Made by a program: the position numbers and the translations under genes
Shown: positions 1 to 5,777 of the stretch, in pieces
Layout of the letters: every line of letters starts with the position of its first letter
How positions within the stretch are numbered: position 1 is the first letter of the stretch
DNA from: CAZXVW01 sp964644025
GTDB lineage: Bacteria > Acidobacteriota > Terriglobia > Bryobacterales > Bryobacteraceae
Direction of reading: 5' to 3'
NCBI GenBank assembly: GCA_964644025.1
Contig: CAZXVW010000230.1
Location: 1 to 6,213, forward strand
DNA: 6,213 bases
The notes under the pieces: model-generated
What the model was told of the DNA's origin: nothing
The model's database searches: none
The model's input: the letters and a program-made list of their open reading frames with translations, nothing else

Positions 1-119
1 ACTCGGAGTCCAGCAAGAGCAGCAATTGGTTGAGCCGGAACCGGTTGCCGGCGCCAAAACCGGGCTGGTATCATGGGGAGGAAACTCGCACAGCAGTAAA
101 CAGAAGGAGTCTACCCTAA
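1..119 (+). other. gap upstream region, possibly including the tail of an upstream gene
   Basis: No recognisable gene lies here. Frame 1 stops at TGA 31-33. Frame 2 stays open into gap. Frame 3 is open from the window edge to a TAA at 117-119 that directly abuts the gap ATG, and its first twenty or so codons mostly end in G or C, as the real genes here do. None of the three short tails matches a family I know, so the end of an upstream gene is possible but unproven. The part nearest gap contains a promoter-like pair (45-74) and a clear ribosome binding site (AAGGAG, 104-109). Confidence 0.4.
45..74 (+). promoter_or_regulatory. Candidate sigma70-type promoter for gap
   Basis: A TTGCCG box (45-50; four of six matches to TTGACA) is separated by 18 bp from TATCAT (69-74; five of six matches to TATAAT). 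Transcription would start near 80-82 and give a leader of about 40 nt containing the AAGGAG ribosome binding site. This is a consensus match by eye. If frame 3 of the upstream DNA is a real coding tail, the promoter would lie inside it. Confidence 0.4.
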
Positions 120-1127
120 ATGGCAATTAAAGTAGGTATCAATGGCTTCGGCCGCATCGGGCGGAACGTGGTTCGCGCTGGTTTGAAGCACCCCGAGATC
201 GAGTTCGTGGCGGCCAATGATCTGACCGACACCAAGACGCTGGCCCACCTGTTCAAGTACGACTCGGTTCTTGGCCCCGTCGATGCGGAAGTGAAAGCGG
301 ATGGCGATGCGATTGTCGTCGACGGTAAGAGGATCCGCGTGTTCTCGACCAAGGACCCGGCCGAGATCGACTGGGCTTCGGTCGGCGCGCAGGTCGTCGT
401 CGAATCCACGGGCCGGTTTCGGACCAAGGAAGACGCTTCCAAGCATCTTCGGGACGGCGTGAAGAAGGTCATCATCTCCGCCCCGGCCAAGAACGAGGAC
501 ATCACGCTGGTGCTGGGCGTGAACGAGGGAACCTACGACCCGGCCAACCATCACGTGATTTCGAACGCCTCCTGCACAACCAACTGTCTGGCCCCGCTGG
601 TAAAGGCAATCCATGACAAGTTCGAGATCATCCGTGGGTTGATGGTCACCATCCACAGCTATACCAACGACCAGCGGATCCTCGATTTTCCGCACAAGGA
701 TCTCCGACGCGCCCGCGCCGCGGCCGTCAACATCATCCCCACCACTACCGGCGCCGCTAAGGCGATCGGGCTGGTGGTGCCCGAGTTGAAAGGCAAGCTG
801 GATGGTTATTCTGTGCGGGTTCCCACGCCGAATGTCTCCCTGGTCGACCTGGTGGCCGTAGTGAAGACGCCGACCACCGTGGAAGAGGTTAATGCTGCGC
901 TGAAGGCCGCGTCGGAGAACGAACTCAAGGGCATCCTCGCCTATACGGAGGAGCCGGTTGTGTCCACGGATATGATGCACAACTCCAACAGCTCAATCGT
1001 GGACGCCACCCTGACGAAGGTCATCGACGGCACGCTGGTGAAAGCTGTCTCCTGGTACGACAACGAGTGGGGTTATTCCTGCCGCGTGGTCGATTTGATC
1101 GAGTTCGTGGCCAACAAGGGCCTGTAA
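120..1127 (+). CDS. gap: Glyceraldehyde-3-phosphate dehydrogenase, type I, NAD-preferring
   Basis: This cytosolic enzyme of glycolysis and gluconeogenesis oxidises and phosphorylates glyceraldehyde 3-phosphate to 1,3-bisphosphoglycerate with NAD+. The 335-residue length is normal for the family. The N-terminal Rossmann motif INGFGRIGR is at residues 7-15. Asp34 in AANDLTD is the acidic residue that normally binds the NAD ribose and disfavours NADP. The active-site motif SNASCTTNC places the nucleophile at Cys152, and His179 in TIHSYT is the catalytic base. The LDFPHKDLRRARAAA loop and the C-terminal WYDNEWGYS motif are also present. The start is supported by AAGGAG at 104-109, 10 nt upstream, and by the family's usual MAIKVGINGFGR beginning. 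The gene appears complete and ordinary. A strong hairpin separates it from purH, so the two are probably not one simple operon. NAD preference is inferred from Asp34 and Pro191. Confidence 0.98.
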   Translation: MAIKVGINGFGRIGRNVVRAGLKHPEIEFVAANDLTDTKTLAHLFKYDSVLGPVDAEVKADGDAIVVDGKRIRVFSTKDPAEIDWASVGAQVVVESTGRFRTKEDASKHLRDGVKKVIISAPAKNEDITLVLGVNEGTYDPANHHVISNASCTTNCLAPLVKAIHDKFEIIRGLMVTIHSYTNDQRILDFPHKDLRRARAAAVNIIPTTTGAAKAIGLVVPELKGKLDGYSVRVPTPNVSLVDLVAVVKTPTTVEEVNAALKAASENELKGILAYTEEPVVSTDMMHNSNSSIVDATLTKVIDGTLVKAVSWYDNEWGYSCRVVDLIEFVANKGL

Positions 1128-1159
1128 ACGCCGGCGCGCCTCCTGGTGGCCGGACACCC

Positions 1160-1207
1160 GACCCCCAAACTCCCGGTGCTGTTGTTCGCAGTGTGAGTTT
1201 GGGGGTC
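1160..1207 (+). terminator. Long perfect hairpin between gap and purH, probable gap terminator
   Basis: GACCCCCAAACTC (1160-1172) and its exact reverse complement GAGTTTGGGGGTC (1195-1207) form a 13-bp stem with a 22-nt loop, beginning 32 nt after the gap stop codon. The position fits a transcription terminator. No run of T follows on the + strand (the next bases are TTGCGTCCC), so it is not a textbook intrinsic terminator. It could instead protect the 3' end of the gap mRNA or act in the purH leader, since purH starts only 42 nt further on. The inverted repeat is certain; the function is inferred. Confidence 0.55.
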
Positions 1208-1249
1208 TTGCGTCCCGCCACGCGAATCGGCGTGGGAAAATGAAAACTC

Positions 1250-2803
1250 ATGGCTAGCATCAAACGGGCTCTCATCAGCGTTACGGACAAAACGGGGGTC
1301 GGCGATTTCGCTCGCGGCCTGGCGGAGCTGGGCGTCGAGATTCTCTCCACCGGCGGCACGGCGCGCCTGCTCAGCGAGCACGGCGTCGCCGTGAAGGAGG
1401 TCTCCGAGGTTACCGGCTTCCCGGAAATGCTGGACGGGCGGGTGAAGACCATCGATCCGCGGATTGCCGCCGGGATTCTGGCGGTACGCTCCCGCAAGGA
1501 GCACATGGACGCGCTCGCCGCGCACGGCATCGCGCCGGTGGACATGGTCGTGGTCAACCTGTACGCTTTCGAGAAGGTGGCCGCCCGGGAAGACGCCCCG
1601 GTGGCCGAACTGATCGAGAACATCGACATCGGCGGGCCTACGCTGATCCGGGCCGCGGCCAAGAACTACCAGGACGTCGCGGTGGTCGTCTCTCCGGACG
1701 ACTACTCCGCCATTCTCGACGAGTTGAGAGCGAACGGTTCACTTTCTCTCGCCACCCGATGGGAGCTGGCGAAAAAAGCCTTCTCGCTCACCGCCGGCTA
1801 TGACCACGCCATCGCCGCGCGCCTCGGGCGCATCAGCATCGAGGACTCCCGCTTCACCGACCGCATCGAACCACTGCCGGCCGTGCTCGACATCCGGGCC
1901 GGACGGCGGCTGAGTCTTCGTTACGGCGAGAACCCGCACCAGGCAGCGGCGCTGTATTCAGAGTCCGCGGAAGGGATCGCCGGCGGGAAGAAGCTCCACG
2001 GCAAGGAGCTTTCCTTCAATAACCTGGTGGATCTCGACGCGGCGTACCACCTGGTCTGGGAATTCGAGGCCCCGGCCTCGGCCATCATCAAGCACACCAA
2101 CCCGTGCGGATGCGCCATCGATGAGACGCTCGCGGCCAGTTACCGCCGCGCCTACGCGGCCGATCCCATTTCCGCATTCGGCAGTGTGCTGGCCTTCAAC
2201 CGTCCGCTGGACGAGGAAACCGCGCAGGAGATCGTGAAGACCTTCGTTGAAGCGATCGCGGCGCCCGAGTTCACGCCCGCAGCGCTGGCCGTTCTCACGC
2301 GAAAGAAGAACCTGCGGCTGGTTCAGCTGAGCAAGCCGGCGGCCGAGCCCCTGGTCATCAAATCCATCAGTGGCGGCCTGCTCGCTCAAACCCCGGACGT
2401 CAAGAAACTGGTGCGGAGCCAGGCGAAGGTGGCCACCGAGCGTCAGCCTACTGAGACAGAGTGGGCGGCGCTCGAGTTCGGCTGGACGGTGGTGAAGCAC
2501 GTCAAGTCCAACGCGATCGTCTACGCCGAGCCAGGAAGGCTGGTCAGCGCCGGCGCCGGGCAAATGAGCCGCGTGGACTCAGTGAAGGTAGGCGCGATGA
2601 AAGCCGTGCTGCCGCTGAAAGGAACCGTGCTGGCCTCCGACGCGTTCTTCCCGTTCCCGGACGGCGTAGAAGAGGCGGCTAAACACGGGGTGACGGCGGT
2701 GATTCAGCCCGGCGGATCCGTGCGTGACCAGGAGGTCATTGCGGCGGCCAACCGGCTGGGTCTCGCCATGGTGTTCACCGGCTTCCGCCACTTCCGCCAC
2801 TGA
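1250..2803 (+). CDS. purH: Bifunctional AICAR formyltransferase / IMP cyclohydrolase
   Basis: PurH carries out the last two steps of de novo purine synthesis. It formylates AICAR with 10-formyl-tetrahydrofolate to FAICAR and then closes the ring to give IMP. The 517 residues are standard length. The N-terminal cyclohydrolase (MGS-like) domain covers about residues 1-200, with LISVTDKTG, STGGT, GRVKT (Lys66), NLYAF (Tyr105), IDIGG (Asp126) and RAAAKN (Lys138). The formyltransferase domain follows, with RYGENPHQ (224-231), the catalytic Lys281-His282 in IIKHTNPCG, QMSRVDSV, SDAFFPFPDG and the typical C-terminus GFRHFRH. The motif after Lys66 is unusual: the family normally reads KTLHPxxHxGIL, but here it is KTIDPRIAAGIL, so both histidines are replaced. 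NLYPF is also NLYAF. The catalytic lysines, tyrosine and aspartate remain, so activity is expected. The start matches the family, but the ribosome binding site is weak (GGGA at 1234-1237, 12 nt upstream). Confidence 0.97.
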   Translation: MASIKRALISVTDKTGVGDFARGLAELGVEILSTGGTARLLSEHGVAVKEVSEVTGFPEMLDGRVKTIDPRIAAGILAVRSRKEHMDALAAHGIAPVDMVVVNLYAFEKVAAREDAPVAELIENIDIGGPTLIRAAAKNYQDVAVVVSPDDYSAILDELRANGSLSLATRWELAKKAFSLTAGYDHAIAARLGRISIEDSRFTDRIEPLPAVLDIRAGRRLSLRYGENPHQAAALYSESAEGIAGGKKLHGKELSFNNLVDLDAAYHLVWEFEAPASAIIKHTNPCGCAIDETLAASYRRAYAADPISAFGSVLAFNRPLDEETAQEIVKTFVEAIAAPEFTPAALAVLTRKKNLRLVQLSKPAAEPLVIKSISGGLLAQTPDVKKLVRSQAKVATERQPTETEWAALEFGWTVVKHVKSNAIVYAEPGRLVSAGAGQMSRVDSVKVGAMKAVLPLKGTVLASDAFFPFPDGVEEAAKHGVTAVIQPGGSVRDQEVIAAANRLGLAMVFTGFRHFRH

Positions 2804-2805
2804 CA

Positions 2806-2821
2806 GCCGGGCGTGCCCGGC
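2806..2821. terminator. Compact GC hairpin between convergent purH and korC, likely bidirectional terminator
   Basis: GCCGGGC (2806-2812) and GCCCGGC (2815-2821) are perfect reverse complements around a 2-nt centre; in RNA the loop would open to about 4 nt. The hairpin starts 3 nt after the purH stop and ends 13 nt before the korC stop, within a 31-bp convergent gap. There it could end or insulate transcripts from both sides. Neither strand has a proper U-tract, so efficient factor-independent termination is uncertain. Confidence 0.5.
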
Positions 2822-2834
2822 CTTCGACGCCTCG

Positions 2835-3407
2835 CTAGCAGCGCTGTGCTTCGGCTGATTCGGAGCGCAGATGGGAAAGGCCGTATTCGAACCCCTTGTC
2901 GAACGCCCGCAGGTTCATGTCCTCGGTTCCGGGGGGCACGGAATCCAGCACCGCCTTCCGCATGGCTTCCGGGCCGATCAACTTGGTGACGGCGCTGAAG
3001 AAACCCATCATCACGATGTTCAGCACCAGCCGCCGGCCGATTTCTTCGGCCAGCCTCGTAGCCGGCACGCCGTGAGCCTGGATGCCGCGTCCCAGATCGG
3101 GGACACTGACCAGGTCCTGTTCGAGCAGCAGCGTTCCGCCGTCTCTCAAGTCCGGCGCGAACTTCGCACAAGCATCCTGCGACATCGCGATCAGCACGTG
3201 TGGCCGGGTGAGGTAAGGGTAAAGAATCGGCTGCTTGGAAAGAATCACCTGGGCGCTGCAAGCGCTGCCTCTGGCCTCCGGGCCGAAGCTCTGCGTCAGC
3301 GTCGCGTAACCGTCCTCGAAGATCGACGCAGCCTTGCCAATAATCATCCCTGCCAGGATTACGCCCTGCCCGCCAAAACCGGCGACGCGAATTTCCGTTA
3401 TTGACAT
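2835..3407 (-). CDS. korC: 2-oxoacid:ferredoxin oxidoreductase, gamma subunit (2-oxoglutarate type)
   Basis: This is the gamma subunit (pyruvate/ketoisovalerate oxidoreductase catalytic-domain family), which helps form the CoA-binding part of the 2-oxoacid:ferredoxin oxidoreductase complex. The 190 residues are normal for a separately encoded gamma subunit. The glycine-rich motif AGFGGQGVILAG is at residues 9-20, and the family motif SFGPEARGSACSAQV starts at residue 40. The start codon lies inside the 3' end of korB (10-bp overlap) and has a strong ribosome binding site, GAGGAG (3413-3418), 5 nt upstream, so it can be translated independently or by coupling. It is the last gene of the operon and meets purH tail to tail. 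No signal peptide or membrane segment is visible. Assignment to 2-oxoglutarate rather than another 2-oxoacid rests on the whole operon. Confidence 0.92.
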   Translation of the reverse strand: MSITEIRVAGFGGQGVILAGMIIGKAASIFEDGYATLTQSFGPEARGSACSAQVILSKQPILYPYLTRPHVLIAMSQDACAKFAPDLRDGGTLLLEQDLVSVPDLGRGIQAHGVPATRLAEEIGRRLVLNIVMMGFFSAVTKLIGPEAMRKAVLDSVPPGTEDMNLRAFDKGFEYGLSHLRSESAEAQRC

Positions 3408-4267
3408 GTCAACTCCTCGGCGCGAACGTAACGATCTCCCAGCCGCTCGGACAACTCCTGGTCCATGGTTGCGAGATAGCTCGGGCGATCGCGTTCTACG
3501 AACTTGCCCACGATGATCTCGTGGCTCATGTCCAGGCCCACCTCAGCAGTGGAAGCGCCGTTCCTCACCTTGCTGCGGGCCTTGTACATCTTCATGGCCG
3601 CCAGCCCGTCGCCCTGCTTGTTCCGCCGCTGGAACAAGGTGGGGCAGGGTGAGAGGACCTCAATGAAGCTGAACCCGCTTCGCTTCAACACCTCCTTCAT
3701 CGAGCGGGTGAGCTGGCGGACGTGAAAGGTGGTCCAGCGCGCGACATACGTCGCTCCGGCCGCCTCGGCGAGGTAGGGCAGGTTGAACGACGGCTCGTAG
3801 CAGCCATAGGGGGCCGTGGTCGTGATGGCGTGCCGCGGCGTGGTGGGCGCCATCTGCCCGCCGGTCATCCCGTAAAGGAAATTGTTGATGCAAATTACCT
3901 TGAGGTCCATGTTCCGCCGGGCGGCGTGAATGAAGTGGTTGCCGCCGATGGCGAACAGGTCTCCGTCGCCTGCGTACACGACCACCGTCATCTTCGGGTT
4001 GGCCAGCTTCAGTCCGGTGGCGAACGGGATCGCCCGCCCGTGGGTCGTGTGGAAGGAATCCAGCTTCAGGTAACCGGCCACACGGCCCGAGCAACCGATT
4101 CCCGAAACCACCGCCACCTTGTCCAGGTCCGCCTTGGACTCGATCAGGGCGCGCACGAAGGAATTCACCGACGTCCCGATTCCACATCCGGGGCACCAGA
4201 TATGCGGAATCCGATCCATCCGCAAGAAAGGTTCGACAGGATTGCCTGCGACTACTTGGGTTGCCAT
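3398..4267 (-). CDS. korB: 2-oxoacid:ferredoxin oxidoreductase, TPP-binding beta subunit (2-oxoglutarate type)
   Basis: The beta subunit binds thiamine pyrophosphate, where the 2-oxoacid is decarboxylated, and an iron-sulfur cluster that takes the electrons. The 289 residues match typical KorB. The TPP/Mg motif begins GDGD at residues 100-103 and closes with NN at 128-129, followed by YGMTGGQ (132-138). The four cysteines expected for the [4Fe-4S] cluster are visible: CPGC (Cys25 and Cys28), GIGC (Cys59) and SPCP (Cys208). HTTHGRAIPFATG (73-85) is also typical. The start shares one base with the korA stop (TAATG arrangement) and has GAGGAGG (4278-4284) 10 nt upstream, inside korA. This choice is better than the later Met17, because the strong site serves Met1. 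Translational coupling with korA is likely. The family is certain; the 2-oxoglutarate specificity is inferred. Confidence 0.95.
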   Translation of the reverse strand: MATQVVAGNPVEPFLRMDRIPHIWCPGCGIGTSVNSFVRALIESKADLDKVAVVSGIGCSGRVAGYLKLDSFHTTHGRAIPFATGLKLANPKMTVVVYAGDGDLFAIGGNHFIHAARRNMDLKVICINNFLYGMTGGQMAPTTPRHAITTTAPYGCYEPSFNLPYLAEAAGATYVARWTTFHVRQLTRSMKEVLKRSGFSFIEVLSPCPTLFQRRNKQGDGLAAMKMYKARSKVRNGASTAEVGLDMSHEIIVGKFVERDRPSYLATMDQELSERLGDRYVRAEELTCQ

Positions 4268-5424
4268 TACTTGGCTGCCTCCTCGATCGCTTGGAGAATG
4301 TCTTCGGGGCGATGAACCGAGCCGCCCGCATGGGGAACCGGAATCGCCTTGGCCCGGCCCGCTGCCACGCGTTCCACCTCGCGCACGATTTGCCCCATGT
4401 TGATTTCCGGTACCACGAAGGCCTTCACTCGTGCGGCCACCTTCCGGATATGATCTTCCGGGAACGGCCAGACAGTGATCATCCGCAGTTTGCCCACCTT
4501 GAGGCCCTTGGCCCGCGCCAGCTCAACGGCGCGCTGGGCCACCCGCGAGGTGATGCCGTAGGAGAGCACCACCACGTCGGCATCTTCCAGCCCCTCTTCT
4601 TCCAGCATGGTGATCCGGTCCACCGCCCGAAGAATCTTGTCCCGCAGGCGGCGGATCAGCTTGTCCTGGGCCTCCGCGTTCATGGCCGGGTAGCCGCGTT
4701 CGTCATGCGTCAGCCCGGTGATGTGAAACCGGTAGCCTTCACCGGCCCGAACCATCTCCGGTATCAGGTCCTCGCCCGCCTGGAAGGGAAGGTACTGCTC
4801 CGGGGGAAGCTTGGTCATGCGGCGGGGGTAAATCTCAATCTGGTCGGCGGGCGGGATAATGACCTTCTCGGTCATGTGCCCGACCACCTCGTCCATCATG
4901 AACATTACCGGCACGCGGTATTCCTCAGCCAGGTTGAACGCCTTAATGCTGAAATCGAAGCATTCCTGCGGCGAGGAGGGCGCCAGCGCGATGATCTCGT
5001 AATCGCCGTGGGACCCCCAGCGGGCCTGCATCATGTCCGCCTGCCCCGGCAAGGTGGGCAAGCCGGTCGAGGGCCCGCCACGCTGCACGTTCACAAACAC
5101 GCACGGCGTCTCGGTCATCACCGCCAGCCCGATGTGCTCCATCATCAGCGAGAAGCCCGGCCCGGAAGTGACCGTGAAGGCCTTGGCCCCTCCCCACACC
5201 GCGCCTTGAATGGCGATGGAAGAGGCCATTTCATCTTCCATCTGGATGAATCGACCGCCCACTTGCGGGATTCGCTTGGCGAATCTTTCCACGACCTCGG
5301 TGGACGGCGTGATCGGATATCCTGCGGCAAATCGCGCACCTGCGGCTAGGCACCCTTCTGTACATGCCTGGTCACCATCGATGAAGTGCGCTCCGGTGAG
5401 AACTCCTTTTGGATCAGCGGTCAT
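4267..5424 (-). CDS. korA: 2-oxoacid:ferredoxin oxidoreductase, alpha subunit (2-oxoglutarate type)
   Basis: The alpha subunit supplies the pyrimidine-binding domain for TPP and the core of the catalytic heterodimer with KorB. The 385 residues correspond to a stand-alone KorA/PorA-type subunit, not the long form fused to a gamma domain. Motifs in order: AAGYPITPSTEVVE (33-46), QMEDEMASSIAIQGA (61-75), TVTSGPGFSLMMEHIG (84-99) and the NVQRGGPSTGLPT segment (112-124). The C-terminal domain includes LSYGITSR and a LRMITVWPFPED segment typical of the family. ATG overlaps the stop of the ferredoxin gene by four bases (ATGA), so translation is probably coupled; the ribosome binding site is weak (AAGG about 11 nt upstream). 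The run of motifs resembles 2-oxoglutarate enzymes most. A branched-chain 2-oxoacid or pyruvate substrate cannot be excluded from sequence reading alone. Confidence 0.95.
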   Translation of the reverse strand: MTADPKGVLTGAHFIDGDQACTEGCLAAGARFAAGYPITPSTEVVERFAKRIPQVGGRFIQMEDEMASSIAIQGAVWGGAKAFTVTSGPGFSLMMEHIGLAVMTETPCVFVNVQRGGPSTGLPTLPGQADMMQARWGSHGDYEIIALAPSSPQECFDFSIKAFNLAEEYRVPVMFMMDEVVGHMTEKVIIPPADQIEIYPRRMTKLPPEQYLPFQAGEDLIPEMVRAGEGYRFHITGLTHDERGYPAMNAEAQDKLIRRLRDKILRAVDRITMLEEEGLEDADVVVLSYGITSRVAQRAVELARAKGLKVGKLRMITVWPFPEDHIRKVAARVKAFVVPEINMGQIVREVERVAAGRAKAIPVPHAGGSVHRPEDILQAIEEAAK

Positions 5425-5666
5425 TTCTTATCTGCCTTCCCCGCGGTAGGCCCGCTATTCTTCGTTCCATAGATTGCAAAATCCGGGCAGTACATCCCGC
5501 ACAGGTCGCAGCCGCTGCACTTCTCTGCGTTCACGATCTCCGGCGGGTGATACCCCTTCGTATTGAAGGCCGAGGAAAGAGCCAAGACGTCGGTGGGACA
5601 GAACTCGACGCAGAAGCCGCAACCTTTGCAGCGTTCCGCGATGATTGTCACCGTACCCTTTGCCAT
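5421..5666 (-). CDS. korD: 2-oxoacid:ferredoxin oxidoreductase, delta subunit, 2x[4Fe-4S] ferredoxin
   Basis: This small ferredoxin-like subunit passes electrons from KorB to the free ferredoxin pool. Its 81 residues carry two classic four-cysteine motifs: CKGCGFCVEFCP (Cys13, 16, 19, 23) and CSGCDLCGMYCP (Cys50, 53, 56, 60). Between them is the NTKGYHPPEI segment typical of KorD/VorD. The lysine-rich tail after residue 70 is variable in the family. It is the first gene of the operon. AGGGAG (5675-5680) lies 8 nt before the ATG and supports this start. A perfect small inverted repeat touches this ribosome binding site on its upstream side. The gene overlaps korA by four bases. With no other ferredoxin gene next to it, delta is presumably part of the enzyme complex rather than the soluble acceptor. 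Confidence 0.94.
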   Translation of the reverse strand: MAKGTVTIIAERCKGCGFCVEFCPTDVLALSSAFNTKGYHPPEIVNAEKCSGCDLCGMYCPDFAIYGTKNSGPTAGKADKK

Positions 5667-5680
5667 TTTTCACGCTCCCT

Positions 5681-5695
5681 GATTTGGGGGAAATC
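5681..5695. repeat. Perfect inverted repeat in the kor operon leader
   Basis: GATTT (5681-5685) and AAATC (5691-5695) are exact reverse complements around a GGGGG core. The repeat lies directly upstream of the korD ribosome binding site (5675-5680). It could be a regulator binding site or a weak RNA hairpin that affects korD initiation. A second CCCCC run (5704-5708) can pair with the GGGGG core (5686-5690), which gives an alternative fold. The arms are only 5 bp, so chance is a realistic explanation. Confidence 0.3.
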
Positions 5696-5710
5696 ACGCA
5701 ACTCCCCCTT

Positions 5711-5716
5711 ATTATG
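5711..5716 (-). promoter_or_regulatory. Candidate -10 element for the kor operon
   Basis: Read on the minus strand this is CATAAT, five of six matches to TATAAT, in the 111-bp space between the ATPase gene and korD. It sits in a locally AT-richer stretch. No convincing -35 box lies 16-18 bp upstream: TTGGTA is present but only 12 bp away. If used, transcription would start near 5702-5704, just upstream of the inverted repeat. The operon could instead be read from the upstream ATPase gene, which lies on the same strand. Confidence 0.25.
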
Positions 5717-5777
5717 TTGCACGCTGTTTACCAAAGCGAGACCGCACGGGAAACGCAGCGCCGCCGGAAACGAACAA

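Noticed and set aside
111..980. 289-codon open frame on the minus strand opposite gap
   Set aside because: Long antisense frames are common opposite high-GC genes. The + strand frame is an unmistakable GAPDH, and the antisense product is Arg/His/Gly-rich with no recognisable domain.
1021..1662. 213-codon minus-strand frame spanning the gap end, the intergenic hairpin and the purH start
   Set aside because: It crosses two confident + strand genes and the inverted repeat. Its product is Ser/Arg/Thr-rich without domains.
3722..4315. 197-codon + strand frame opposite korB
   Set aside because: It lies opposite korB and continues into the korA end, with low-complexity Arg/Gly/His composition and no domain. 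It is a shadow.
4261..5349. 362-codon open frame on the + strand opposite korA
   Set aside because: It is the mirror of a clear KorA gene. The product is His/Arg/Gly-rich and lacks family motifs, as expected for a codon-bias shadow.
5681..5708. RNA pseudoknot formed by the two short repeats in the kor leader
   Set aside because: The order of segments fits an H-type topology, but no connecting nucleotides remain to cross the 5-bp stem, so both stems cannot form fully together.
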